Below, in pieces: positions 1 through 9,834 of a stretch of 64,000 bases of DNA. The DNA comes from Phylloscopus collybita. Lineage: Eukaryota > Chordata > Aves > Passeriformes > Phylloscopidae. The stretch is taken from assembly GCA_027886175.1 (NCBI GenBank), contig JAJNNQ010000077.1, positions 4,402,001-4,466,000 of the forward strand, written 5' to 3'. The notes below the pieces were generated by a model. It ran no database searches. It was given only the letters and a program-made list of their open reading frames with translations, and was not told where the DNA came from. The first letter of the stretch is position 1, and each line of letters begins with the position of its first letter. Position numbers and translations under genes: made by a program.

Positions 1-329
1 ACCAGGTTTGGCCTAAAATCACCCAAATGGGCCTTAGATCTGCGGGACCAAGACCGAGATCAGCACCATTAATAGCACCAGCACCAAGACCGAGACTGAC
101 CCCAGAACTGAGACCGGCACAGCTCCGGGATTGAGATCGACACTGGAATCAGCACCGGGAGCGCTCCGGGACTGAGACCGAGATCGGGACCTCCAGGACC
201 TTCCCGTTCACTCCCGGGAGTTTTGGCTGCGCCCCTGGCGGGACTGGGCCGGGACCTGCCCAGTTCTTACTGGGCCCTTCCCAGCTCCACAAGCAGCAGA
301 AACATCCTCGTTGATCATAAACTCCATCC

Positions 330-600
330 ACGGGGTCTTAAACTCCCCCAGTTGCTCCTAAACCCCTCCAGTCAGTCCTACATTTTTCCCAATCACTCCT
401 AAACCCCCCAGGACACCCCCAGATCCCCCCCAGTAGCTCCTAAATCTCCCCAGTTGATCCTAAATCCCCAAATTGTTCCTGAACCTCCTTGCACACCCCT
501 AACCTCCCCTCCCCATTCTCTCCTAAACCCTTCAAGTTTCAAGTTTGTCCTAAAACCCTCCGAGCCATTCCTCACCACTCCCCAGGATGCCCCCAAACCC
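330..600. repeat. C-rich minisatellite, about 25-bp unit
   Basis: Degenerate tandem units of the form CTCCTAAACCCCCCAG are repeated here. The same array appears in the opposite strand sense at 4770-5030 as G-rich units, which fits its place in inverted repeat 1. No coding signal is visible. Confidence 0.7.
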
Positions 601-618
601 CCCGAGCTGGTTTTGGGG

Positions 619-1360
619 TGTCTTACTTTGGAAAGACAGGTATCTGCCAAGGAAAGCTGGAGTTTTCCTTGGAATGGAGAATGTAAACCCCTCACCCCTG
701 CCAAATTATAATTTTGCAATTAAGGGCTTTCAGGCAAAGATTTGGGAATAGGAATAACAGCTCTTTGCTAGGAATATTAACAATACAAATGTAGTAGAAA
801 ATCAAAACCACCCAACCAAACCAGCAAACAAACAAACAACAATTTTGGAAAACCCTGACAGAGTCAGAGCTACAACCTGTTGGTCAGAGTGTTGGAAGCA
901 GTCCCAAAGTGAGTCCTCCTGGAGTGGCAGAGGTGGTTCTGGTGGAGTAGAGATGATCCTGTAGAACAATGGTCCAGTGATGATGTGAAGGGGTTCGGTC
1001 TTCCTCCAGGAATCGGGTGAAGCTGGATGCCTTCTCGTTCTTGTGGCTCAGTTTTATCCAGGTAGGAATGGTTGGCTCCTCCCACTGGGTGGAGCATCTC
1101 ACAATAGGATGATGGAATGTGGAATGTACTGGTCTGGGGAGGTATAGTTTGGGGATGTGTTAGTTTGGGGAGGTGTTAATGGCCCATTAGCAGAAAAATA
1201 TCTCCCTGGAGGGAAAACCAGTGGTGGAAGAGATAAGAAACAATGCCCTACAGTTGGTCCATTAACAAAAGACACCCGCCCTCCTCTTCTCAGAGAAAAG
1301 ATCAATGCTTTCAGGAGATGAAAATAGAATACACATTTATGTTTTCCATAACCCAAGACA
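619..1360 (-). mobile_element. ERV LTR (family Z), minus strand, copy 1
   Basis: On the minus strand the element starts TGTCTTGG and ends near CAAAGTAAGACA, the TG...CA form of a retroviral LTR with short inverted termini. An ATAAAACTG promoter-like word lies mid-element and an (AAAC)n stretch lies near 820-840. Two more copies are at 4016-4745 and 9064-9829. The left flank is the same sequence that flanks the copy ending at 4745, so these two probably derive from one insertion that was later duplicated in inverted orientation. No clean target-site duplication is visible. Confidence 0.8.
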
Positions 1361-1915
1361 GGGTGCAAAGCAACACACCGCCCATTCTAAATTCTTTGGT
1401 GTTTAAACGTCTTGGTGTTACATATTTAAATAAGCTAATGCATGATTCAAGTATTCATTTTGGTTTCAAGATCCCCCTACGTATACAGGTTATCTGTGAG
1501 GCTCCACGATGTCTAGATGTATGTTGTAAATCTGTCTTCTGGAGATTTAAACTCTCAAAGGCTTAATTGTTTCTTATCAGAAATCTTTAGTTCAGAAATT
1601 CCAGATGTCCCTTCTGTCTTCTATCTAGTTGATGAGTTAAAAAAACAAAACAACCTCCCATCTCTACTTTGTTACAATCTGAAAATATACCTCTGGTACA
1701 TTTTTAAATTCCACAAATAAAAGAAAATACAGTACAACCTTCTTACACTGTATGTATAACATTCATTTCGATATTTGCAAAAAGCCAACTCAAAAATGTG
1801 CATTTATAACAGGGCTGACACCGGAACTGACACCGGCACCCAGACTGGCACCGCTCTGGGATTGAGATCGACACTGTGCAATAAATGCTAATTCATGTTC
1901 TCAAAATACATTTCA
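1361..1915. other. AT-rich spacer, no gene seen
   Basis: Low-GC sequence with no convincing ORF. A short relic of the CACCGGCACC/GAGATCGACACTG repeat from inverted repeat 1 occurs at about 1815-1877. I recognise nothing else. Confidence 0.5.
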
Positions 1916-2533
1916 TGTTATCATAATGCTTGCTGTTCGGAGTGGTAGTAAACATGCAGTTTTAGGAATGTCAGAGAAAACTCCCCCGGTACAGAGGAAC
2001 ATCCCCAACTCGGGGAAAGGGACAATGGAATTACAATGGGAGCTGGAGAGGCACTGAGACAAGGGGCAATAGACATCTGATAAGGACTGATGACCCAGAG
2101 AACACATCCCACCTGGAACTGTTAACCACATCCTGCACACCCAGGAAATCTATTCAAGCTCCTCTGATTCTATCAGCTGCACCATCAGGAAACAAAGAAA
2201 CCTAAAGAAATTCTGCACTGAGCAGTGAGTCCACCCCTGGAAGTTTCAAGTCCCCCTCGATACCAAGACCTCAGAGACAAGTCCAGACATGTACATGGGG
2301 CCTAAGCTCAGGAAGGGTATAAGACTGGCAGACCTGGACTTGTGCTTTCGTGGGACCTCAGGGGTGGTGTGTCGCGGGACACATCGGGAGGCTCACCCGG
2401 TGCGCACTGCCCGTTTCCTTGCTTTGCTGACTCTGTCAGTTTCTTTATTGGCTTTGTAAATTTCTTGTCCATGATTTTTCACTGGCAAGAAATTCTATTT
2501 TATTTGAGATTGGCTCTCTCCCCATTTATAACA
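1916..2533 (+). mobile_element. Putative solo LTR
   Basis: The stretch starts TGTTATCATAATG and ends TTTATAACA, so it has complementary TGTTAT/ATAACA termini. A TATAAG box lies at 2318-2323 in a GC-rich setting, placed as expected for U3/R. I could not see a matching target-site duplication, so the boundaries and the call are provisional. Flanking minisatellite relics resemble those of inverted repeat 1. Confidence 0.5.
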
Positions 2534-2544
2534 ATGGGGACTGT

Positions 2545-3765
2545 GATCGGCACCAGGAGCACTCGGGGACAGAGACTGAGAATGGGGTTGGAACTGGAAC
2601 TGGGATCGGCAGAGGGATCACTCCAGAACCTCCATGTTCACTCCAAGGGGTTCTGACTGTGCCCCCATTCAGGACTGGACGGGACTGGGAGGGACCCCTG
2701 GGCAGGGTGGGACCACCCCGCTTCGCATCGTTCCTGTGCAGCCACCCCGGTCCATCTGATCCCAGTTTGTATGATCCCAGTCTGTATGGTTCGGATCCAG
2801 ATGGTTCCAGCCTGTGAAATCCCAGTCCATGTGAGCCCATCCTGTGAAATCCCAGTCCATGTGAGCCCAGTCTGTACAATCCCAGTCTGTACAACCCCAG
2901 TCTGTACAATCCCAGTCCGTGAAATCTCAGTCTGTGCAATCCCAGTCTGTGCAATCTCAGTCTGTACAATCCCAGTCTGTGCAATCCCAGCCTACAAGGT
3001 CCCAGTCCCCATGATTCCAGTCTGGATGCTCCTGATCCAGATGGTCCCAGGCTGTGCTGTCCCAGCCTGTATTATCCCAGTCCACGTGATCCCAGTCTGT
3101 ACGGTCCTGCATGGCACACACTCCAAGGCTCTGCAATTCCAGTTCCCAGCAAGGAAAAGATCTTCCTGCCCTTGAAGTCCAAGCTCTGAAGAAGGCACCA
3201 AAAGCCAAGGGCAGCAAGATCCCACAGGGACATTTCACTGCCAGCCCCCAGAACTTCATCCATGCTTGTTGGAGCTCCTGCATTGGGAATTAAATCAAGG
3301 CAGGGTCTTTGGTGGGAGCTGCCCTGGCTCCAGGGAGACACAGAGACACAAACAGAGCAGGCAGAGAGAGGCACGAGAGAAAGGACGACACAAACACCAT
3401 CAGCTGAGAAGGTGGCACTCTGAAAACAGAACTGACACTGACTGAAAATGAATTGGACAGGAATCAAGAACTCTACAAATTTTATTTATTATCAAAACAC
3501 ATCCCACTCACCCAGCCCAGCACACACTCCTGATCCCACAGCTCCAAATTTGGATCCACTTTTTCCAACCTCCTTCCAACCTCATCTCACTCTGGTGGCT
3601 GTGGAATCAAGTAAGTTTGGCACGGGATTAGGTTTTTCTGAGGTGGGAACAAGCCATTTTGAGGTGGGATTGAGCCCTTTTGGGGTAAGATTGAGTAGTT
3701 TTCAGGGTGATTGGAGAGGTTTTGAGGTGACAGACTGATCCCTCTTGGTTTTTGGAGTGCAACAT
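2545..3765. repeat. Inverted repeat 2, left arm
   Basis: Reverse complement of 8043-9063. The anchors are a block at 3110-3300 matching 8520-8700, an AT-rich block at 3470-3490 matching 8311-8335, and a TTGAGGTG/TGAGCCC-rich stretch at 3640-3730 matching 8090-8170. The right partner contains the likely poly(A) signals of the zinc-finger gene. This arm may therefore be the 3' flank of another zinc-finger gene copy that is no longer present; that is inference. Confidence 0.8.
2755..3110. repeat. 15-bp minisatellite (ATCCCAGTCTGTACA-like)
   Basis: About two dozen degenerate 15-bp units of the form CCCAGTCTGTACAAT run through this stretch. Because 15 is a multiple of three, a minus-strand frame reads as a pentapeptide of the type DWDHT. 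The partner array is at 8700-8880. Confidence 0.85.
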
Positions 3766-4015
3766 GAGGGAGAACGTATGGAGGATGGGTTCCTCCAGAA
3801 ATTGGGACATGTGAGCAATCCAGTCCATCTGGATGAAAAAGGCCTGTAACCATTCAAGGAAGAACAAAAGATGACAGAAGTCACATCCAAAGAAGAACAA
3901 AGGATGCTAACAAGCTTCAGAATGTGAGAATTGGATAGAAGCCAAAAGAAGGACTGCATAAATCTGCTGTATGTGCAAAACCCATTAACCAATCTGGGCT
4001 AAAAGGCTAGGACAT

Positions 4016-4745
4016 TGTCTTGGGTTATGGAGCCAGGGGTGTGGATTCTATTTAATCTCTTAAAAGCAGCTGGGGAGATGTTTTTTCTTTATCTCTTGCA
4101 ACTCTAGGAAGAAAAGGGCGGATGCCTTTTGATAATGGGACAGCTGTTCAAACCAGGTGGGGTAGTGTTTCTTATCTCTCTCAACCCCAGTCCTCCCTCC
4201 AGGGGAATGTTTTCTGCTAATGGGCCATTAAGACACCCCTAAAAGCACACAAAAGAGACAATCCACATTACATCACCCTATTGTGAGTTGCTCCACCCAG
4301 TGAGGAGGAGCCAACCATTCCTACCTGCATAAAACTGAGATACAGGAACTAGGAGGCATCTGACTTCACCTGATTCCTGGAGGAAGACTGGACCCCTTCT
4401 CACCATCACTGGACCCTGGTTCTACAGGATCATCTCTACTCCACCAGAACCACCTCTGCCACTCCCGGAGGACTCACTGTGGGACTGCTTCCAACACCCT
4501 GACCAAGAGGTTGTAGCTCTGACTCAGTCAGGGTTTTCCAAAATTGTTTTTTTTGTTTGTTTGCTGGTTTGGTTGGGTGGTTTTGTTTTTCTACTACATT
4601 TGTATTGTCAATATTCCTAGCGAAGAACTGCTATTCCTATTCCCAAATCTTTGCCTGAAAGCCCTTGATTGCAAAATTATAATTCTCCATTCCAATGGAA
4701 ACTCCAGCTTTCCCTGGCAGATACCTGTCTTTCCAAACCAAGACA
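4016..4745 (+). mobile_element. ERV LTR (family Z), plus strand, copy 2
   Basis: Starts TGTCTTGGGTTATGG and ends CAAACCAAGACA, giving complementary TGTCTTGG/CCAAGACA termini. A CATAAAACTG promoter-like word is near 4329. It is the mirror partner of 619-1360 and shares the GC-rich flank on the 4746 side. The 4015-side flank differs from that of copy 1, and no target-site duplication is seen. Confidence 0.8.
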
Positions 4746-5360
4746 CCCCGAAACCGGCTCGGGGGGTTTGGGGGCATCCTGGGGAGTGGTGAGGAACGAC
4801 TCAGAGGGTTTTAGGACAAACTGGGAGGGTTTAGGAGAGAATGGGGAGGGGAGGTTAGCGGTGTGTAGGGAGGTTTGAGAGTGATTTGGGGATTTAGGAT
4901 CGACTGGGGGGATTTTGGAGATACTGGGGGGGATCTGGGGGCATCCTGGGGGGTTTAGGAGTGATTGGGAAAAATGTAGGACTGACTGGAGGGGTTTAGG
5001 AGCAACTGGGGGAGTTTAAGACCCCGTGGATGGAGTTTATGATCAACGAGGATGTTTCTGCTGCTTGTGGAGTCAGGAAGGGCCCGGTAAGAACCGGGCA
5101 GGTCCCAGCGCAGTCCCGCCAGGGGTGCAGCCAAAACTCCTGGGAGCGAACGCAGAGGTTCCTGAGTGGTCCAGGTCTTGGTCTCAGTCCCGGAGCGCTC
5201 CCGGTGCTGATTCCAGTGTCGATCTCAATCCCGGAGCTGTGCCGGTCTCAGTTCTGGAGTCAGTCTCGGTCTTGGTGCTGGTGCTGTTAACGGTGCTGAT
5301 CTCGGTCTTGGTCCCGCAGATCTAAGGCCCATTTGGGTGATTTTAGGCCAAACCTGGTGG
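4746..5360. repeat. Inverted repeat 1, right arm, minisatellite part
   Basis: Carries the G-rich version of the 25-bp repeat (4770-5030), with runs of five to seven G near 4906-4960, then the GGTCTCAGTCCCGGAGCG-type repeat at about 5160-5320. The arm ends with the exact reverse complement of bases 1-41. Immediately beyond, a TTTAGGCC-type repeat continues to about 5410; the same motif is amplified at 10.6-11.2 kb. Confidence 0.85.
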
Positions 5361-5429
5361 ATTTAGGATGGATTTTAGGCCCCGGTCAGTGATTTTAGAA
5401 CAAACTGGGCCCTTTTAGGACTGCGCGTC

Positions 5430-6060
5430 CCGTTGGCCAGGCCCATTCCCCTCATAATTCCTGCCCTGTCTCTGACCCCGCCCCTTTCCCCTCAGAGTTC
5501 CTGCCCTTTCCTTAGCTCTGCCCTCCCAGTTCGGGATTCGGAGCGGGGGAGGAGGAGGAGGAGGGAGGGAGGAAGAGGCGGAGCGGCCACGGGAATTTGG
5601 AGAGGAACGGCCAAGGAAGCAGAGGCGGCTCCAGTGCTCGCTGAACTCACTGCACCCCCGAAAACATCGCCCCCCATCCCACAGGTGCCCAGGGAAGGGG
5701 AGCTCACCCCAAATATCCCGGGGGGGAGGTGTCCCAGTGTTTGGGGTTATCTTGGGGGCATGTTTGGAGATTGCAGGGCTCCAAAGCCGAGCCGCAGATG
5801 CCCCTCGGGGGGACATCAAGGGCTCGCCGGGCGGAGTTTTTGGGGGTTCCCGGTGTCAGCAGAGCCACGTCGGGGGCCGGGAGGATGCGGGTCCCCCCGC
5901 GGTGGGGGTTGGGCTTCCCGGGCCAGGCCCTCCGAGCTCTGCCGGGGCCACGTGGGGAGTGCGCGGGCCTGGCGGGAGTGGGGGGACACTGGGTTTGGGG
6001 CACCCCGGGAGAGCCACAGCTTCCCTGAGCAGGACCCCGGGATTGCTGGACCTTGCAGGG
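5430..6060 (+). promoter_or_regulatory. CpG-rich putative promoter and 5' exon region of the zinc-finger gene
   Basis: This is the most GC- and CpG-rich part of the first 12 kb and lies directly upstream of the zinc-finger exon. It has purine tracts (GGAGGAGGAGG at 5548-5575), GC boxes and no TATA box. CCACAG|GTGCCC at about 5681-5690 could be a donor or an acceptor, and I cannot tell which. A 252-residue open frame crosses it (5433-6191) but looks like GC-driven chance. The promoter role is inferred from composition and position. Confidence 0.45.
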
Positions 6061-6119
6061 GGTGCAGGGGCTGGAGGGGTGGGATGGCCGGGAAAGGGTT
6101 CGGGGATCCTGATGCCAGA

Positions 6120-6272
6120 AGTTGCTGCTCCCAGTATGAGCCCAGTTACCGCCCCAGTGTGGATCCAATTTGCTCAGCATTCCCAGTGTGAGCCCAGTGA
6201 CTCCCAGTGTGAGCCCAGTCACTCCCAGTATGAGCCCAGTCACTCCCAGTGTGAGCCCAGTCACTCCCCGTA
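6120..6272. repeat. 21-bp minisatellite upstream of the zinc-finger exon
   Basis: Four to five near-perfect units built on TCCCAGTGTGAGCCCAGTCAC. The open frame of the zinc-finger exon runs back through it as SVSPVTP repeats, but a strong splice acceptor lies between the two, so this is almost certainly intronic. Confidence 0.85.
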
Positions 6273-6399
6273 TCTGTAAGTGGGAAGACAGAAGAGGGGG
6301 GAGCTTTTCGGGTCCCTGGGACTCCCAGCAGCCTGGAGAGGGTGAGGACCGAGTAAACAGAGGATGTCCTTCCCGTTCTCTCTGGCACGGAGGCAAATC

Positions 6400-6428
6400 C
6401 CAGCCTCTTCTTGTCTTTCCTCCTCCAG
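6400..6428 (+). promoter_or_regulatory. Splice acceptor of the zinc-finger terminal exon
   Basis: A pyrimidine-rich tract, TCTTGTCTTTCCTCCTCCAG, ends at 6428 and is followed by an exon starting AC-AAG-GAG. The first codon is split with one base in the previous exon. This is the usual position for the last exon of bird zinc-finger genes, just before an acidic linker. Confidence 0.75.
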
Positions 6429-7858
6429 ACAAGGAGCTGAGCATGGAGGCCAGGGAGGACAAATCCACATGGGAGGACCTCGTGGAAGAGGTTGTTTTGA
6501 GCAGCTCTACGGTGCAGGAATCCAGCCACGGCACAGAAAAGCCCCAGAGATCCCACAGGAAGAAGGGCTGCAAACGCAGACCAGGAGGATGTGAGGAGGA
6601 AAGACCCACCCTGTGCCGCAAGGGCGGCCAGAGATGGAGTCAGAGCTCAGACCTTGTGGTCCCTGAGCAGCCTCATGATGGGGAGAAGCCCCACAAGTGC
6701 TTGGGGTGTGCAAAGAGCTTCACCTGGCGGTGCCACCTGCTCCGCCACCAGAGGATCCACACAGACGAACGGCCCTACGAGTGTGGGGAATGTGGGAAGA
6801 GCTTCAGGAAGACCTCCCAGCTGATCCAGCACCAGAGGATCCACACCGGGGAGAGACCCCACGAGTGTGGGGAGTGTGAGAAGAGCTTCAGGTTGCGCTC
6901 CCAGCTGATCCTGCACCAGAGGATCCACACCGGGGAGAGACCCCACGAGTGTGGGGAGTGTGAGAAGAGCTTCAGGTCGCGCTCCCAGCTGGTCCAGCAC
7001 CAGAGGACCCACACCGGGGAACGGCCCTACGAGTGTGGGGAATGTGGGAAGAAATTCAGCCGGAGCGCCAACCTGATCCAGCACCAGAGGAGCCACACTG
7101 GGGAGAGGCCCTACGAGTGTGATAAATGCAGGAAGAGGTTTCAGACCAGCTCCTGTCTCCTCGTCCATCAGCGCACGCACACAGAGGAGAAGCCCTTCCT
7201 CTGCCCTGACTGCGGGAAGGGCTTCAGACAAAACTGCCAACTTGTTATCCACCGGCGCGTCCACACGGGGGAGAGACCCCACGAGTGTCAGGAATGTGGG
7301 ATGAGCTTCAGCAGCAGCACCAACCTGATCCGCCACCAGAGGACCCACACCGGGGAACGGCCCTACCAGTGTGAGGAATGTGGGAAGAGCTTCATCCAGA
7401 AGACACACCTGAACCTGCACCAGAACATCCACACCGGGGAACGGCCGTATGAGTGTGGGGAATGTGGGAAGAGCTTCAGCTGCCGTTCCTACCTTGTTGT
7501 CCACCAAAAGATTCACAGTGGGGAGAGGCCCTACGAGTGTAGGCAGTGTGGGAAGAGGTTTCTGACCAGCTCCCGTCTCCTTGAACATCAGCAGACACAC
7601 GCAGAGGAGAGGCCCTATGAGTGTTCTGAGTGTGGGAAGAAGTTTCCCACCAGGTCCACTCTCCTCGTGCACCAGCGCATTCACTCAGAGGAGAGGCCCT
7701 TCCTCTGCCCCGACTGCGGGAAAGGCTTCAAAGACAACTCCGCCCTCACCATCCACCGGCGCATCCACACCGGGGAGAGGCCCTACGAGTGTCCCCAGTG
7801 TGGGAAGAGATTCTCACGGAGCTCTAACTTGACCAGACATCAACGGAGGCACCGGTAA
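6429..7858 (+). CDS. C2H2 zinc-finger protein, terminal exon, 14 fingers
   Basis: Probable nuclear DNA-binding transcription factor. From the in-frame Met at 6443 the product is 471 residues, with upstream exons not identified. Residues 1-55 are an acidic then basic linker ([14 protein letters not shown]). Residues about 56-79 are a degenerate finger lacking its second Cys and first His. Residues 84-470 are 14 intact C-X2-C-X12-H-X3-H fingers joined by TGERP-type linkers. Helix residues at -1/2/3/6, finger 1 to 14: WCHR, KSQQ, LSQL, SSQQ, RANQ, TSCV, QCQI, STNR, QTHL, CSYV, TSRE, TSTV, DSAI, RSNR. They vary while the scaffold is constant, the usual sign of diversifying finger arrays. Fingers 3 and 4 share an unusual CEKSF and look like a recent tandem duplication. 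No KRAB or SCAN domain is visible. The target is unknown. Confidence 0.9.
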
Positions 7859-7972
7859 GGGAAGCCCTGCCAGTGCCCCCAGTGTGGGAAGAGCTTCGTG
7901 CGCTGCTCCAGCTCCATCCCCCACTGCAGGAGCCACACTGGGCAGAGCCCTGGTGACCCACATTCCCTGTGA
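7859..7972 (+). pseudogene. Fifteenth finger cut off by the stop codon
   Basis: Directly after the TAA at 7856-7858, in the same frame, the sequence reads GKPCQCPQCGKSFVRCSSS and then IPHCRSHTGQSP before a TGA. This is a finger with both Cys, but the first zinc His is followed by CRSH rather than a normal HxxxH, and the upstream linker is interrupted by TAA where TGE would stand. The gene has lost a C-terminal finger by a nonsense change or, less likely, by assembly error. Confidence 0.8.
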
Positions 7973-8314
7973 TCCACGTTGGGATGACAGCTGGCTGGTT
8001 ATCCCTTTGTTTTGACCTTAATTTTTTTCTCACCTCCTTCACTTTGCACTCCAAAAGCCAAGAGGGGTCATTCTGGGACTTCAAAACAATTCTAATCCTA
8101 CTGTCAAGTACTCAATCTTACCTCAAAAGGGCTCAATCCCACCTCAAAATGGCTTGTTTCCACCTCAGGAAAACTCAAGCCCACACCAAACTGACTCGAT
8201 TCCACAACCACCAGGGTGAGTAGGGGTTAGAATGAGGTTGGCAGAAGTGGAATCCAAATTTGCAGCAGTGGAATCAGGATTGTGTGGGGATGGGTGAGTG
8301 GGATGTGTTTTGAT

Positions 8315-8324
8315 AATAAATAAA
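8315..8324 (+). terminator. Tandem poly(A) signals, candidate zinc-finger 3' end
   Basis: Two overlapping AATAAA hexamers lie about 460 bp past the zinc-finger stop codon on the same strand. No other good candidate lies closer. They are inside an inverted-repeat arm, and the partner near 3480 has the same hexamers on the minus strand, so use by this gene is inferred. Confidence 0.45.
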
Positions 8325-8699
8325 ATTTGTAGAGTTCTTGATTCCTGTCCAATTCATTTTCAGTCAGTGTCAGTTCTGTTTTCAGAGTCAGCCGCCTTCT
8401 CAGCTGATGGTGTTTGTGTCCTCCTTTCTCTCGTGCCTCTCTCTGCCTGCTCTGTTTGTGTCTCAGTGTCTCCCTGGAGCCAGGGCAGCTCCCACCAAAG
8501 ACCCTGCCCTGATTTAATTCCCAATGCAGGAGCTCCAACAAGCATGGATGAAGTTCTGGGGGCTGGCAGTGAAATGTCCCTGTGGGATCTTGCTGCCCTT
8601 GGCTTTTGGCGCCTTCTTCAGAGCTTGGCTTTCAAGGCCAGGAAGATCTTTTCCTTGCTGGGAACTGGAATTGCAGAGCCTTGGAGTGTGTGCCATGCA

Positions 8700-8880
8700 G
8701 GAGCGTATGGACTGGGATCACATGGACTGGGATCCTACAGACTGGGACTGCACAGGCCGGGACCATCTGGATCAGGACCATATAGACTGGGATCACACTG
8801 ACTTGGCCCTTGTATACTGGGATTGTATGGGTTGGGCTCCTATGGACTGGGATCACAGAACCTGGGTCCATGTAGACTGC
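8700..8880. repeat. 15-bp minisatellite (GACTGGGATCACATG-like)
   Basis: About twelve degenerate units; the plus strand reads MDWDH/TDWDC-type pentapeptides. It is the inverted partner of the array at 2755-3110. Confidence 0.85.
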
Positions 8881-9063
8881 GATGCCTGCACTGGAACCAG
8901 TGCAAAACAAAGAGGGTCCTGCTCTGCCTCAGGGTCCCTCCCAGTCCCTCCTGGGGGCACGGCCAAGCTCCCCGGAGTGAACGCGGCGACCCCGGTTCCA
9001 ATCCTGGCGCTCATCCCAGTCCCAGTTCTGGCCTTGGTGTCCGTCTCAGTCCTGGAGCGCTCC

Positions 9064-9829
9064 TGTCTTGGTTTGGAAAGACAGGTATCTGCCAGGGAAA
9101 GATGGAGTCTCCCTTAGAATGGGGAATGTAAACCCCTCACCCCTGCCAAATTATATTTTTGCAAATAAGGGCTTTCAGGCAAAGATTTGGGAGTAGGAAT
9201 AACAGTTCTTTACTAGGAATATTAACAATACAAATGTAGTAGAAAATCAAAACCACCCAACCAAACCAGCAAACAAACAAACAAAAAATTTTGGAAAACC
9301 CTGACAGAGTCAGAGCTACAACCTGACACCCTGTTTGTCAGGGTGTTGGAAGCAGGCCCAAAGTGAGTCCTCCTGGAGTGGCAGATGTGGTTCTGGTGGA
9401 GTAGAGATGATCCTGTAGAACAAAGATCCAGTGGTGGTGAGAAGGGGTCCAGTCTTCTTCCAGGAATTGGGTGAAGCTAGATACCTGGTGTTCCTGTGTC
9501 TCAGTTTTATCCAAGTAGGAATGGTTGGTTCCCACACACTGGGTGGAGCATCTCACAATAGGATGGTGGAATGTGGATGTTTTACTTTGGTGATATGTGC
9601 TTTCAGGGGTGTCCTAATGGTCCATTAGCAGAAAATGTCCCCCTGGAGGGAGGACAGGCGGTGAAAGAGATAAGAAACAATGCCTTACTTGGTTTTAACA
9701 GCTGGCCCATTATCAAAAGACATCCACCCCTCTCCCTCTAAGAATTACAAGATATAAAGAAAAACATCCCCTCAACTGCTTTTAACAGATGAAAGAGAAT
9801 ACACACCCCTGGTTCCACAACCCAAGACA
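9064..9829 (-). mobile_element. Solo LTR (family Z), minus strand, with target-site duplication
   Basis: The plus strand reads TGTCTTGG at 9064 and CCCAAGACA ending at 9829. The 5-bp sequence GCTCC flanks both ends (9059-9063 and 9830-9834), a target-site duplication that proves insertion here. A 5-bp duplication fits a class III or class I ERV. The insertion interrupts the GGTCTCAGTCC-type minisatellite, which continues at 9835. Confidence 0.9.
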
Positions 9830-9834
9830 GCTCC

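Larger units (their letters stand above)
1..1360. repeat. Inverted repeat 1, left arm
   Basis: The first bases match, as reverse complement, the sequence ending at 5360, and the match continues through the minisatellites to the LTR at 619-1360, whose partner is 4016-4745. From the outer end the arm holds a GC-rich degenerate repeat built on CAGCACC/GACCGAGA words (about 49-210), a C-rich repeat of about 25 bp (about 330-600) and the LTR. The window starts inside the arm, so its true outer end is unknown. Confidence 0.85.
8043..9063. repeat. Inverted repeat 2, right arm
   Basis: Reverse complement of 2545-3765. It follows about 80 bp of zinc-finger 3' sequence and contains the likely poly(A) signals, a conserved open frame starting at 8524, and the DWD-type minisatellite. 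It ends where the LTR at 9064 begins. Confidence 0.8.

Noticed and set aside
5433..6191. 252-codon frame upstream of the zinc-finger exon
   Set aside because: CpG-rich sequence with few stops; other frames are also open and no domain is recognisable.
6170..6442. Extending the zinc-finger protein N-terminally to the ATG at 6170
   Set aside because: The extra residues are the 21-bp minisatellite followed by a strong polypyrimidine tract and AG acceptor, so this part is intronic.
6692..7855. The zinc-finger protein binding the 37-bp repeat (14 fingers would cover about 42 bp)
   Set aside because: Reading the helix residues against the unit by eye gave no consistent match; only a motif scan could support it.
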